DNA of 64,000 bases from Pelodera strongyloides (Eukaryota; Nematoda; Chromadorea; Rhabditida; Rhabditidae), in assembly GCA_036852015.1 (NCBI GenBank), contig JAANDG010000130.1, forward strand, positions 234,430 to 298,429. Direction: 5' to 3'. Below, piece by piece: positions 36,909 through 50,179 of the stretch; the first letter of the stretch is position 1; each line of letters starts with the position of its first letter. Made by a program: the position numbers and the translations under genes. The notes under the pieces are model-generated. The model was not told where the DNA came from. It searched no databases and saw only the letters and a list, made by a program, of their open reading frames with translations.

Positions 36909-39900
36909 CTTGACTGGTTGCTGGCTGTAAAATTCAGGAATTCAAGCCTAAGTTGCTCAAGCGGTTTTACATTGCTTTATGACTAATTATGCCTGTGTGC
37001 CCTAACAATAAGCTTTTAAGATTGTGAATTTTTACATACGACAATGAACTTATAGCATAAGCATAGCTGACAATTAATCGCCAGTGTTTGTGAGATTGAT
37101 AATACCTAGGTCCCAGTTTATGATATTGATCTTGTGTTATGCAAATTTCCATCGTTCGTATTAATTTTTATGTTGATTTACTGTAACAATTATGATTGTG
37201 AAAATAAAATAAAATAAACGTCTATGTGTATATAACGGTCTCTTATGTTGTTTGTTTATGTGCTTCTTTCTGATGCTTTTGTTCAAAAAGTTATATTTTA
37301 AAAATATTAAGAATACGTAATTTTTAAGGTTCCCTTTACTCTAGAGAGAGCTCTTCTAATTAATTAGTATGTTTTCTAATTATCATTTATGATGAACTTT
37401 GTACTCAATAATCTGCCCGATACAACCGTAGTTTGGCTTGGATTGTAGTTGTACGAATTACGGATATATAGTACACAATGACATTTCATTTTTCATGCAT
37501 AAATTTAGGATATACGTAGTTTAGTGCGTTGATATATTTGTGGGTCAGGAGCATGGAATAACACTGCTACTGTTTTTTAGTGAATATGGTGCAATTCAAG
37601 GCTTTACCGTAGTCTTGCGTTCTGTAACTTTAAAACAATAACAATCAATAGAACACTAAACCTATAAAAAGTAAACCTATAAAAATTAAGCGTTCTTTGA
37701 TTTTTCCTTCCTCTTCCAGATCTCATATTTTATTGCATTTTTTTGTGAGCGCATCCACATGTGGTGTAGGCCCACCGGTGAGTACCGTTTTTATGAGTTA
37801 TGACCTCGAATCAAGCGCATATGACCAGCTATGTTTTGCCTCTTTTCGAGTTATGGGTTTGGGGTTTAACTTGGGTTTCATAATCTTCCTTGGACACTGC
37901 CTATACTTCTTTGCCTTGCTTAGAAAATGATATGTGCGATTATCCTGTGATTAAATAGCATCGATCTTGCACTGTTGAAACGTCGCGCAGTCGCCGCGCG
38001 AAAAAAACCTTGGCGCGCACACCGCATAGAACACGCACACCATAGGCATCGCTCGTGCCCGTTAGTGACGCGATTTTTTTTTGCGCGGCGCTGCTCCCTA
38101 AGCAAGGAAGTTATTTTTTTGTAAAACGAAGCGATCTTGTAACTCCCATTTCCGTGGCGAACGGGCATGCAGAATAGAACCTAAGCAGTTAGCTTGCATT
38201 TAATTAGCATTCAATTCAACCTACGTAATGTCGATGATCTAGCTTGTAAAGCTCTATAGTAATTTATTACGCACAAAGACAATGAAAGAAAGCAATGTAA
38301 CGCGCAGTGTGTATTATCAAATACATTATCAAATACACATATACTGAATAAAATATAATAAAGCAGTAGTAAAAATAAGTCTCAACAAGCAAATTCGAAG
38401 TAAATCACAAGAAATTTGTAGCATCTTGTTCAATCATTAGGGAAGTTCTATGGACAAATGAATGTTTCCGAATATTTTCTTGATGCCCTATTAATAACAA
38501 TCCCAGAACAATCCTATGCTATAGTCCCACACTGCTTTTCTTTGATTAGCGCTTTTGTTGATAAAACATAATGTAAACATTCAGTGTTTGCTCACATGAG
38601 TCTTTTTTTCGCAAGCGTTCCTGTTTTGTCTGTTGAATAGTTGAATTTGTGTTTGTTTTATTGCTTATCGTGCAGTGTTGGTTTTGGCACTCTGCATTTG
38701 CAGCCTGTACGATTTGGTATCAGCTGGGTAGTGTGGTACATAAGCAATCAGTGATACTAAATATTGTGTTTTAGCTTCGCATTTTAGTCCCAAACTATGG
38801 GAAATTTCTGATTTTGAGGATGCTGTTTTGCCAATAACATGCAGTTTTCAAAGAGAAAAATTTGGATTTTACGTGGACCTGCCATATGCATGAATAGTGC
38901 GTACGTTCCCAGGTCAGGTGGGAGGCTTTGTCTTGAATGTCTCTGATTCGCGTGACCCCTTCCTTCCTCTCGTCTCCCACTTGGAGGCTGGGAGAATTCT
39001 CCCAGTGTTCGTACGTACGGACACTGATACACTAACTTTCTGGAACCCACGTAACTCAACAATTTTTCGGTAAACATTTACTTCTAAGTCCTATCTGCAA
39101 TCCTTCTTTTTAAATCAATGTAGTCTACACTTTTTGACCCCATTTTTTCAGTTGTCTAATTTTCCAAGTATTTCTAAGTTATCAGTAACCCATCTGTCAT
39201 AGAAATGTTTCCAGGCTCCATAAAAAAACTGCAGAAGCTATTGCATACAGTATCTTAAGGGTATTTATTAGCTTTAATCTCCTTAGACCTTATCTAGATG
39301 TTTTCTAAATGCGTACTGGCTGAATTACGGCTTGCTGCCGTCACACAAACGAGTAAATAGCATTGCAGCGGTGGGAAATTTCATGGACAAAGCGTATCTT
39401 AAGATTGCGTTTCAACATAAATATTTATCAACAAAAGGTGGAGGGGTGCCTCAGGAGCACTAGAATAGACGTGAGATATTTTAGGGGAAGAATTATGTAG
39501 TTATAGAGTAGTTTAGTTGAAGCTCAAGAGCGTAAGTTTGGGCCGTAGCTTAGTTTGCGCACTCAGCGCAGAGTAACATGCATGGTGAGTAACAAAAACG
39601 CGCCATTTGAATTTAGTAAAAACCAGGTCAGCAATAAGATCCAAGAGTATTCGTGCTCGTCATTTGTATTTCTATGCATATTACACTCTACATATTCTAC
39701 CTATTACTATTCTACCTGTTACTATTACTATTACTAGGCACAAGTATTACTGGGCAAAAAATCCAAAATATAAGATCAAACTACAGTGAACCCGCCTTAT
39801 TTGGTGGCCTTAGTAAATCAACTCGCGTTTTTTTTCTTCCCAATCTGAGGGAGTTTATTTTTGCACCTTATCTAGAATTCAGCCCAATTCTCCCTACGTC

Positions 39901-40029
39901 AGAAATAAGCACCGTGATTTACCGGCACGCTGTTGTTTGTGAGATTGCTTCTGATAACTCAATTTCGCTGATAAGTTCATTTAGTTCGAATTGGCTATAT
40001 ATAACTCTTAGTGTCTAAAAGGTTACTGT

Positions 40030-40280
40030 GTATATCGTTTGTAATGCATGCGACATGTGGCGCGGTATGTGTGCGGTGTATGTATGTGTGAGTGCTTGTG
40101 CGTGCGTATATCTGTATGTGGTGTACGCATTCGTACGTACGTGTGTGGACGTGGGTGTACGAGAGTGTGTGCATGTGGTGTGCGTATATGTGTATATGTG
40201 TGTGCTTGTGTGTGTGTATACTTGCGCGTTTGTATGCGTGTATTTCTGTTTGCTTGCGTGTGCGCGTGCGCTAATTGTGT
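40030..40280. repeat. GT-rich low-complexity tract
   Basis: Long TGTGTG/GTGCGTGC-rich sequence; the open frames on both strands here are compositional. A second tract lies at 40455-40575, separated by a unique CG-rich stretch. Confidence 0.85.
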
Positions 40281-40749
40281 GTGCGTGAATCACATTACAG
40301 TTGGCGCACTTGTGGCGCACCTGCCGCATCCCCCTCCAAAAAATGCGGCCAACTACACACCTTTTTGACGCACCTCCACGTACCCCGCTTCCTCCACGCC
40401 GCTGCTCTGGATCCTGCTTTTTTTGTGCGGCGGTGTCCGGAGTTTCATCAGTGAATGTGCGTGCGTACACACGAGCGAGCGTGTGTGTGGACATGTATGT
40501 ATGCGTGCGTGTGGACATGTATGTATGCGTGCGTGCTCGCGTGCGTGTGTGTGTGTGCATTTGTGTCTGTGCGTTTATGCCGTTTATGTGTAGTTTCATC
40601 CAAGTAACAGTTGGCCTCTGGTCCTTCATATCATACAAACTTTCTCAGTTTTGCTTACCTTTGTATTGCGAGTGTCGGGTTACTTACAATCTTTTTGTTT
40701 GTCTTTCTCTTCAGTTTTCATTTCGAAACTTTGCTGGATGGATTTAAGT

Positions 40750-40930
40750 TTAAAGCGGAATACGGGCCGGTTTTTGAAACGCATCGAGTACACCTCATTC
40801 TTTATACAGCTTATGCAAATGACCATAAATTAGAATAAAAATCAAGTTAAATTCGAGAAAATTAGCATAGATACCTAAGAATTCAGTGGTCCGCGATGCG
40901 TTTCAAAAACCGGCCGGTATTTCGCTTTAA
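40750..40930. mobile_element. MITE of the TTAAAGCG family
   Basis: TTAAAGCGGAATACGGGCCG to CCGGCCGGTATTTCGCTTTAA-type end, 181 bp. The middle is in the opposite orientation to the 42658 copy. Confidence 0.9.
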
Positions 40931-41210
40931 CATTTTTACTAAGGATTTTTTATTCCTATAATTCTGCTTTGTTTGTTCCTAAGTTTTACAGTTTGTGTAG
41001 TGCATGTTTTTCGGTTGTCGCATTATCATTTGCATCAGTGTTTTCGTTTGTTTAGTTTTTGATTTCAGTTACAGGACATTGTTTGTTGTGTTGTCCACTG
41101 GTGGTCTTCCCAACTTCTGCGGTAAGGAGTAAGGACTAACTACGGTAGCACTACGGTGACTGCGGTAACACGCTGTAGTAAGGACTAAGACTGCTAGCAG
41201 GTCAACCAGT

Positions 41211-41257
41211 ATGACCATCTCGTCAGAGCTGAGGTTCTACAAGCTTTATCTCAAAAC
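41211..41257 (+). CDS. Possible first coding exon (A) of the PIM-like kinase
   Basis: The ATG has A at -3. It opens MTISSELRFYKLYLK and ends AC|GTGAGT in phase 2. The kinase exon at 55322 needs exactly phase 2 (AC+G, then ATG CTC AAG). With this exon the whole CDS is 1812 nt, a multiple of three. The intron would be 14 kb. The link rests on phase alone. Confidence 0.4.
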
Positions 41258-42053
41258 GTGAGTTTTTTGTTTGTTTTCATTTGTTTATTTATGTTTGCTT
41301 GAATTTGTTATTATTTAGTAATCGGTGGTGTTTATCTTCGTTGCATGCTTAGTATCTAGCAATGTAGCACTTAGTTTTTTTTAGTAAAGTAAAATTACTA
41401 CGTCTGCAGTCTGTGTCAATTTCACTTCCTCTTTTGTTTTTCTTTGTCTCGAACCGTCGTATAGCTTATCTCGCTTGTTAACCTTAACAAACAGGTCTTT
41501 CAAAAATTTCCGTGCAAGGGTGCAAAACGTTTCTTTGTTTGAGTTATCAGGGATTTTAAAATTTAAAGGTCAAAGTCCATGGGAAAATAGGGGTTTCCAC
41601 CAAATACCGTATCCTTTACGGAGTGGAATATGCACGCACTGGCTAGGCTTCAGTTGATAATAATGCAACAATTCAAAGTGTAACGCTTTAGCGCTCGCCT
41701 GGCGCGGCCCTGGCGCACACTAGGCACTCTTGCTTGAGGTTTCTGTTGTAGTCACGGAATAAGAAAGATAGAGGTAAAGGGGGGGTCGCAATTCGCAATG
41801 CGATGTACGCATAAGTAGGGATGCTTTTTAATTAATATGAAAATGGTATGGTATGTGAATAAAAAAAAGCTGCTATAGTTAAAAAAATATAAAATTTCTG
41901 CTCTTCAACTCTTTCTGGGTTGTTTTTCTTTCCTCAATCTTAGTCCATAACGCTAGGCGTTCCGTATGGGCCGCAATTTTCCAGCGGAGGAAAATCTTTA
42001 TCCATTACGGGAGCGAGTGAATTTCCTTTAGGAATTGGAACCATTATCTTTCC

Positions 42054-42060
<7 letters not shown>

Positions 42061-42084
<24 letters not shown>

Positions 42085-42115
42085 CCTCTCTTTCTCTCTT
42101 TCTCTTCCTTTTGAA
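42061..42115. repeat. (CT)n-rich tract
   Basis: Nearly pure CT repeats. Confidence 0.95.
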
Positions 42116-42269
42116 AATCCTTTATTTGAAAACAAAACAAGATTTTCCCGCTCACAAGGCAATGCAGTTTACACCATTTTAAATAAGTTGTCAACTAAAC
42201 CTTGGCACTGTGTTGATTATGTTCAAATCCATAACAGAGAAAGAGGCGCATGTGACTTGTATTACATTT

Positions 42270-42426
42270 TTAAAGCGACATAATGGCTGGTTTTTGAAAA
42301 GTACGATGGACAACTGCATCCCCATGTGTTGTAAAAAATCGAGCTCAATTCGAGTAAATTAGCATAAATATTTAAGAATTTAGTTGCTCATGCGTTTCAA
42401 AAACCGGACCTGTTATACGGCTTTAA
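42270..42426. mobile_element. MITE of the TTAAAGCG family, diverged
   Basis: TTAAAGCGACATAATGGCTG at the left and CGTTTCAAAAACCGGACC at the right, closing with CTTTAA. About 157 bp. Confidence 0.8.
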
Positions 42427-42657
42427 TGTTACCATTTGCGAAAGAAGAGGAAGAAGAACTACCTAATGCTTTGTGTTAGTACTTAGCTGGCGCTTATTTG
42501 GCGTTCTTCTGGCGCACGTCGACTGTCAGTTGGCGCTCAATTGACACTCATTTGTACATACTTCCCCCAATAGTGCCGATCTTCCATACCAATGCGCACT
42601 GTTCTCAACAGCACAGGCTCATTGACAAAAGTCACACCTCAGGCCTCAGACTCCTTG

Positions 42658-42841
42658 TTAAAGCGAAGCACCGGCCGGTTTTTGAAACGCATCGTGGACA
42701 ACTGAATTCTTCCCTATTTATGTTAATTTACTCGAATTTAATTCGACTTTTTTATTCTAATTTATGTTCATTTGCATACGCTGTATAAGAAAGTTGGGTG
42801 TTCTCGATACGTTTCAAAAACAGGACGATATTTCGCTTTAA
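42658..42841. mobile_element. MITE of the TTAAAGCG family, abutting another element
   Basis: TTAAAGCGAAGCACCGGCCG to GGACGATATTTCGCTTTAA, 184 bp. Its right TTAA is also the left TTAA of the element at 42838. Confidence 0.92.
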
Positions 42842-43007
42842 AGCGAAATGCTAGCCCCTTTGGAAAATTTGCATATGATAAGCAAATCCTATGTATCCTA
42901 TGCTAATTTGTACGATCGTCCACGGCAATCGTACAAAATTAGCATGGGAAACATAGGATTTGCTTATCATATGCAAATTTTCCAAAGGGGCTAGCATTTC
43001 GCTTTAA
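42838..43007. mobile_element. Near-perfect palindromic TTAA element (170 bp)
   Basis: TTAAAGCGAAATGCTAGCCC to its exact inverse GGGCTAGCATTTCGCTTTAA. The arms are about 75 bp with almost no mismatch, around a core TACGATCGTCCACGGCAATC. The outer 12 bp match the TTAAAGCG family but the interior differs, so it is a second family using the same ends. Confidence 0.92.
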
Positions 43008-43255
43008 TTTATGTTCTATGCTCGATGTAGTCTGTGTGATGTGCTATCAGTTCCGTATTGACCCTCGATAATTTCTAGTAGATTCATTCCACTTCAGTCT
43101 GTATCCAAAGTTGCGACCGTTCTGAAGGCCTTGGAAAGAACATACGAAAATACGCTGTATTGAGATTCCCCCCTCCATATAGCCTTTAAAGAGACTGCAC
43201 TTGAATCGAGTCCGATAAGTTTGACAGTTTTTTCCTTCTACCTTTATCTCTTTGA

Positions 43256-43256
43256 A

Positions 43257-43289
<33 letters not shown>

Positions 43290-43365
43290 TTGATGTCTTT
43301 CTGTCTGTCTATCTTCTCTCTCTCTCTCTCTCTCTCTGTTTTATTCCTCTTCCTTCTCTCTCGCT
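43256..43365. repeat. CT-rich tract
   Basis: Two (CT)n runs separated by TGTCTTTCTGTCTGTC-type sequence. Confidence 0.92.
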
Positions 43366-43534
43366 GATCTTTTTTTGTATATTTGTTAGATTTTGACAGT
43401 TGGACTAGGGCTGAGGGCTTGAGAACACACAACGAGTGCGAAAAGGCTTGACAAAAGTTTAAAGGATAAGTGATACTCATTGTGAGTTGAGAATTGGGAT
43501 CAAGGCTTTAGTTCAGGTTCAGGCACTGTTAGTC

Positions 43535-43605
43535 TCGAATTTAGGCTCTTGCAGGCTCGCCTTTAGGCCCGTGTAGGCCCTTGTAGGCTCGGGGTTCGGG
43601 TTCTT
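43535..43605. repeat. Degenerate TAGGC-rich tract
   Basis: Repeated TTAGGCTC, GCAGGCTCG and GTAGGCCC units. A similar degenerate tract on the other strand is at 53605-53665. Confidence 0.5.
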
Positions 43606-44784
43606 TGTAACAAACAACAAATCCAAATGGTTGTCCTAATATAAAGTACCTTCTTGTGACATATATCCATCATGAGTGTTTCATTATTGTTAGGTATATG
43701 AATGATACCCTAGGAAATGTACTGTAGGAATTTTACGGACGAATTGTTGTTACCTAGGAAGTTATGGGCGGTAGGGCTAACGCTGGGAACTGTTACCGTA
43801 GGCGGAAAAGGAATTTTACTGTAAAGGAATAGGTCCACAAGTACCCGGTATTGTGCAGGTGCTCCGATTTTGTTGGTACAGAATGGGACGCGCATTTGTC
43901 ATGGGAAATTCCGTTGTCCAGCATACCTTTCAAGATCACGTGCCATACCACTTTAATGTAATCGTTGCGGCACGTTTCTCGGATCTGCATCGGTTCAGTT
44001 GACGGCTCTTTGACCAGGAAGTTGTCCACGAGGTGATAAATGTCGTCAAAGTTTCTCTCTCCATCTCTCTCTCTCTCTCTCTCGGCTGGCGTATATTTCT
44101 TGCCTGTTCTTTCTGACTGATTGAATCTAGTGGATTTTCCCATAGTTTCTTTTTATTGGTGTTTTTGGAGCTGGCTAATGCCCCTAGTAAGTTCCTTAAC
44201 ACCTTAATTCTTACTTTTAGGCACAAAAATGAAAGATTTTCATGTTACATAACAGGGTGAGTGTGAGATGGTTATGGAGAGCTACGGTGGATTTAGCACC
44301 GTAAGGTGGGGAGGGGGAGCTTTCTCCCAGGAGTCAAAACCCTATGGCTTCAGACAACTTAAACTTGTCTCCTAGTTGAATTTTTCAGTCTCCATCTTCG
44401 TTGCAACACTGTACTCTGATCACCAATCAATCATTTATGACTTATGACGCACAAACAGTTTAAGTGAAGCACTTGCGAATGTAAAAACCCAAACAAAAGT
44501 CAGCACGAACCATGTCGGTTTTGTTTTCTGGGTTCTGCACTACTGTAAATGGCTACAATCTACAATACGGGTTGCGGAATAATGAACGTTTGAACTCTTC
44601 CTAATTGTTGTGAACGAATAAGAAATCCAGTTTCATATCTTTAAAGATTATATTCTATTAATAGAACGCGAGAAAAGTCGAACTGTCATTGAATTGATTT
44701 AGTTTCGTTGATCAAGGCACGTTGAACCAGTTTACAAGGGGTTTACACAGGAAATAATTGTCGAAAACACAGAACTGAAAACAC

Positions 44785-44915
44785 AGATCGTTGGCCCGTC
44801 ACCAAATGTTTTTTTACCGAAAAAACCATCTGGTGACTGGCTCGTGACCATTTGGGGACCAGTTGATGACGGCTTTCGATGAAACTTGTCACGAAGTGGT
44901 CACCAAATGGGCGGG
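44785..44915. repeat. TTGGTGACC-type dispersed repeat (copy 2)
   Basis: GTCACCAAATG, CATCTGGTGACTGG, GACCATTTGGGGACC and GTGGTCACCAAATGG alternate in both orientations, as at 231-385 and 60490-60650. Confidence 0.55.
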
Positions 44916-45717
44916 ACAGCGAAAGTAGAAATGCCGACAGCCGACACTCACAATTGAGTTCCATGGTTTCTACGTGTTCTCTGCTCTGCTAAAGCGCGAA
45001 GCTTACATTTAGGATGCTCTATGAATGTAGGAGCCTTATAAGTACTGAGAATCGTTTTTCGGATGTGGCACTTTCGGATGTGGCAAATTAGAGTCGATCC
45101 ACGATGGCACCATTCTGGCGCTTACCTGGCACAACTTTCGATGTGCGGTTCTGCATGGGCACCCACTTGTCTTGGGTTCCTCGTTGTCAGCCCCATCTAT
45201 TGAATACGAAGTTATCAGAAGCCAAGTGATCTAGTAATAATTTTCGCATGAAATGAAACTGTGCCATGGTAGCTAGGACGGACCTACGGGCGCCACGCTG
45301 CATTTCTAAGGTGGTGAACCAGTGCTAAATTAGTCATAGGAGTACCGTACATAGAACATAGAACTGTTTATTGAGCCAGGAATGTTCGTCGGAAATGTAA
45401 TATACTAATATAGTACAGTACGAGGACATATAAGCTACTCGCACAGTTCATCGATGTGTCTCTTAGTGCGTGTGTCTGTGGCAGCTTATTATTGGGAATA
45501 TTTGGCTTCACCTTTTGACCGTCTACCTGTCTCTTTCCAAGTGTTCTACAGTATTTCTTTTGTGGATCTTCCTTTGTCGTCGGGAGTCTCCTAGTCCGCC
45601 ATACTATTTCACCACCCCGCCCTTTCCCTTTTCTCTTTACTCCCTCCATCGTCCAAAAATCTCTCTGACAATCTCGATCTGTGCCTTTTTGCTTTGCCCA
45701 GTGGTAGGATAGAGACG

Positions 45718-45743
45718 ATGCGCTGGTTCCGAACTAAATATCG
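45718..45743 (+). CDS. Possible alternative first coding exon (B) of the PIM-like kinase
   Basis: ATG with A at -3, MRWFRTKY, then CG|GTAAGT, a consensus donor in phase 2. That is also the phase required by the exon at 55322. It follows a polypyrimidine-rich stretch. Either this or the exon at 41211 could be the start of the kinase transcript. Confidence 0.38.
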
Positions 45744-46732
45744 GTAAGTATGCTAATTTCGATTTATTGATCATTGATTTATTGATTTATTGATTACTGT
45801 ATTTCTGTGGTGTACCTTTTTCTGGGGATTTTTTGACGCACCGGAATGTTGGTAGTTTTCATAGGTCGTTTGCTTCATTTGTTGGATTTTTTCTTATACT
45901 TGTGCATTTTTTTATATGTTATACACCTGAAATCGAAATGTATATATAAATAATAAAATTGCCTTTTTTTAAAGGTTATCTCTTGCTAGTCTTGCTACTT
46001 GGCTAGAAAACTTTTACCGTATTAGGTTGCCTCCTTTTTTCTTTATCTCTACCTCGGTCTTTGCCTATATATAGGATAATGATCTGAAAAAGATTTTTTT
46101 AGATTAGTATTGGCCGAGAGGTGTGGAAATTCACAGTTTTGAGAAATGTGGAAACTTTTCAAGTAACTAACTATCCGTTAGTTTCTACGAGGACAAAATT
46201 CGCGTAATCTGAAGCTAATTGTAAGGTTTGCAGATTAGGATATAACGAAATCAGCTCACCATTGTATTTTGGTATCTCATTCTAATGGCTTCGTTAGGTA
46301 ATTAGATAATTAGCAATTGACAGAGGGTTTTTACTGGCAAAATGCGTAATTCCTCGGGATTAGCGGCTTTTTGCCCATTCTTTCAGTGAATTGCAAACGA
46401 ATGAGAGGTTTTGGTTTTAGTGCTTTTCTAGAGATTCTGATTTTTGAGGCAGAAAGGATAGTGAAGAAATGTTAAAGGGAAGATATCCTATTTTATATTA
46501 TTGTTTGGTACAGTTTACGGGTAGTGGTTCAACTGGTACTGCGGAGGGCAATATGCTATGTGCAATATGTTTGTACCGAGGTGTGATCTTTTTTTGCTAG
46601 CTCTTTTGAAAGATCAGATTTTTTCTATCATCTGCTAAAGTAACTGTATCCGTTTTCGCGCTCGCTGACTTTTGGGGTTATTTCGGGGAAAATTGCTCAG
46701 GGGTTAGCTGCCCAGCTGAGCAAGGGTATCCA

Positions 46733-46912
46733 TAGAGAGAGAGGTAGAGAGAGAGAGAGAGAGAGAGATAGGGGAGAGAGAGAGAGGTAGAGAGAGAGAT
46801 AGAGGGGGGAGAGAGAGAGAAAAGCTATATCTTCTGTTCCAACGTGCAACAATCATATTTTTTGCAAAGAATATCTTTCCGCTTCTCGTCATTGTTATCA
46901 TAATCTTTAGAG

Positions 46913-46955
<43 letters not shown>

Positions 46956-46990
46956 AGAGAGAAAGAGAAAGAGAGATAGAGAGAGAGAAG
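46733..46990. repeat. (GA)n-rich tracts
   Basis: Two GA arrays (46733-46820 and 46915-46990) flank about 90 bp of unique sequence. Confidence 0.93.
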
Positions 46991-48909
46991 ATATCTGCGT
47001 GGGGGTCACAGGTCGGTCGCCTGTGTTTCGCTGTGGTGTCAAATTGCGTTTTTGTAAAGAACTGACGAGTTCCTTCTTTCCTATTTTCTGTAAATTGAGC
47101 TGAACAAACGTGCTCACACCTACTGAGCATGGGTTTCTGTTTGATCGTTGGTCGACGGAGCTACCGCGTGAAAACTCCTATTTAACGAAGGGAATTTCGA
47201 ATTGTAATGGGAGGTGTAAATTTGTAGAGCGTATTTTTGAAGTATACAAGTGACAAGATTTTTCACCAACTTCTCGGCAAAGTAAGATAGCTAACGTCTC
47301 TACCTGCTGTGATCACTTGTCATTCGCTGGGTCTGTATTTCTGTGGTTTAAACTTTTATGGGCATTCGTTGGGGTAACTTCTTTGCTTAGGCTTGGGATT
47401 AGGCTTACGCTACGTTCCAGCAAGTTATAATATTCCATCCAATCTTTGATCAAGTCGCTAAGCGCAGTGATTCGCGCAAATATTGTAGTTTGAAGGGTTT
47501 TGCGCTGACTTTCAAGAACACTTGTGTTGTACGTGTCTATCCTCTTCCGCGTCCGCCACGCCGTGTCTTGCGGCGTTTTTTCTTAAAGCGGTCTTTTCTG
47601 GATATAGCTGAAGGATGCGGCTTCACGTGTTGTTTGCGTACGGGTAGCCGCTCTAGCCAGCGCTCCCTGGTTTTTGTTCAATTGCGCGCGCACTCGAGTG
47701 TAGGATTTGGGGAATCTCGTTGATCTGAGATTTGATGGGACACGTGATTAAAGGCCCTGTGACGATATTATTTACTACTATACTGTGATCAGAATAAGAC
47801 GTCACCTATAGCATTGCATATACAATGAATTCCCATTTCGATAAAAATTACACGATAAAAAGTTATCGCGCTCAAGTCCAGACCAGTTGCAATACGCGCA
47901 TTTGCATCATGTCATATACGCTGCAGCTATGTGCACGATAATTTTTTCTTGCGTGTTATCGTGTAAGAGCGTACTATGTGTGTAGGGTGTACCGATGCTA
48001 TCACCAAAGTAGGGTGTGCTGATGCTATGCAAGTTACAGTAGCAGTAGTTGTAGTTTCAATAGTGGGGTTTACCTGTACATTACCGGGACCGAAGATTGT
48101 CGTAAAAAGTCACCTAATGAATTACGTAATGTCTACGTATACAGTGCGAACCTAACCAAAGAAGCTATGTATTGGTTTGCCGTGCGTCTTGCCGGTAGGA
48201 GGACATGTATTCAGAAAGCAGCGTCACCTTAACTTCTGTATGTCATCGCATGTCATGATTTCATGACACAATGATTTTGAGATGATTTTCACTTTCACAT
48301 ATGTTACCGCACACTCGAAAAGGGGGCGACAGTAATGTTACGAGAGGTTTATGTACATACATATAAATAGCCACATTCTTGTTGGCTTGGAATGTTTTTA
48401 TGTGAGTAGTGACTCATTAGTGTATGTCAAGGGATTTGAGATGATATCATAACTAAGGGAGAGTTTATCAATACTTGTCTTTCAACTTGGTTCTGGTTGC
48501 GTACTATTAGGAAAAAGACGACTACAAATTAGGATGCGACAATGGTACAGATATAGGGGCCGGCCATAAATATGTGCTAACTCACAATGTGTCTAGCATT
48601 CGCATCCAAACCACCTGCCGTACCGCTTTAACGTTTTTTAATATAGTTTATTAATCACGTATATCGAAAAGACACGCGTAATCAAGTGGATACCCTAAGA
48701 CGAACATGCATCACAACAGTTCGTACTGACAAACTGTCTGTTACAATTACAACTTGCACCTACCACAGAAGCTATTATTTTTGTAATTCGGACCGTTTTT
48801 TGATCATCGCGGTCATTTGTCTATATTGACAATGCGATGAAGAAAGGTTGCGCTGAGCAAATAGAGACCATGGATAAGTTTGGATAGAATAAACGAAATC
48901 CGGGCGCCG

Positions 48910-48912
<3 letters not shown>

Positions 48913-48988
<76 letters not shown>
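48913..48988. repeat. (TA)n microsatellite
   Basis: Two long TA runs joined by a short CATACAA break; self-complementary. Confidence 0.95.
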
Positions 48989-48990
<2 letters not shown>

Positions 48991-49099
48991 GTCGTAAGTA
49001 ACCACCATATCATAAATATGACTTCCTTTACTACTAACATATGCACGATAACGGCATTCAACGAGAAGGTGGGGGTAAAAACGGCCTGAAAGATGGCAA

Positions 49100-49317
49100 C
49101 GGCAGTATATATATTCTCCAAGGAAGAGCCGTGCGACCGTGCGTTTACTGGATGTAGACTTATTTTAAGGATTAGTAAGTAGTTTAGGTAGTACTATAGA
49201 CAAGATAAGTTGGGTGCCTAAGTGGCAGTCCTGTGTCTTTCTTACTAATAAGGATAATAGTACGTAGCTATGCCGTTGTCTAGTAAACGCATCACAAACC
49301 ACGTGATAGTCCGCTTT
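49100..49317. mobile_element. Inverted-repeat element with a CCGCTTTAA end
   Basis: GCGTTTACTGGATGTAGAC, then GGATTAGTAAG, return inverted as CTTACTAATAAGG and TCTAGTAAACGC. The right end, CCACGTGATAGTCCGCTTTAA, is typical of the TTAAAGCGGT family. Confidence 0.55.
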
Positions 49318-49894
49318 AAGTTAAGGCGACCAGTGAACCGATAGCTAACTTTGGCCTTTAGCCCTTAGAGTTCATTGTCCAACCCCTAAGTGCTTGTTTT
49401 GCCGTTTGCCGTTTGCCCGCGTCCAGGTTTAGTTCAATAAAAGCATCAAAAAAGCGTCGATCTATTTCGCCCAGATTGCTGCTGGATTGACCTGGCCCCT
49501 CCACTTAAAATTTTATAGAAAATTGCACAGAGCGGGTTGTTTAGTAAACATATGCATTGTAAATGAAGTGGTATTATCAGATTTGGACGTTGAACATAAT
49601 TTTTTGTGCCTTTTCGTTTTATAGCTTACAGAATTGATCTAGTCACAATTGTTGAATGTTAGGGTTAGGGATTCACTGAAATTTTCTCCACGAAACTTTT
49701 TCTATTGTCATCAAAGCTGTGTTTTATTGTTTATTAATGTTTTTTTTTTGTTTCTCGGGTAGTTTTAATGGAAAAATGTGTACTTCCGCCATGGGTATTT
49801 TGCACACGCGTGTTTGAAATCTGTCAAAGTTTTGCATCTGTCGGCTTTTCAAAGATTCTTTCAAAATTCAAAGAGATAACAAAAATAGAGCTAA

Positions 49895-49995
49895 AGAGGG
49901 AGAGGGAGGCAAGTAATGAGAGAGAAAGAAACAGAGAAGAAGTGATAGAGAGAGAGAGAGAGAGAGAGAGAAAGAAAGAGAGGAAAGTAGTGAGA
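49895..49995. repeat. GA-rich tract
   Basis: Imperfect (GA)n run. The open frame through it is low complexity and not judged coding. Confidence 0.85.
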
Positions 49996-50179
49996 GAATA
50001 AGCCGTTTAGCCTAGACCTAACCACTAGTTACTAGTAAGCTTGTTCCTGACAAGCCTACTAGCCTGATTATGAGCCTATCTAATTTCCTAAAATTTTTTA
50101 ACTTCGTGCCTTGCTTATACACCTTAGCTTAGCTTTGCACTGTTCATATTTGGAGTATGTATTGTATTTAGCATTTTCG

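Larger units (their letters stand above)
36105..41210. other. Non-coding spacer downstream of PRIM1
   Basis: AAAATAAAATAAAATAAA near 37201 could serve PRIM1 polyadenylation. 36480-36630 is a dispersed repeat. 37970-38160 is a CG-rich block and 38780-39080 a GGGAGGCT-bearing block. No exon with good splice sites was found. Confidence 0.6.

Noticed and set aside
39541..39590. GGGCCGTAGCTTAG as the start of a tRNA gene
   Set aside because: It resembles an acceptor plus D-arm, but no anticodon arm or B-box follows within tRNA distance.
40015..40747. Long open frames on both strands (up to about 200 aa) in the 40 kb region
   Set aside because: They run through GT-rich simple sequence and read as Thr/His or Cys/Val low complexity. 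They have no splice or start context.
46704..47130. Ser/Leu-rich open frames over the GA/CT arrays (also 57749-57955, 53330-53521, 49768-50001)
   Set aside because: Pure dinucleotide repeats lack stops in some frames; the peptides are compositional artefacts.
47490..47723. Arg/Pro-rich frame RVYPLPRPPRRVLRRFFLKR as an exon
   Set aside because: No good acceptor or donor surrounds it, it has a non-ATG start and no similarity that I recognise.
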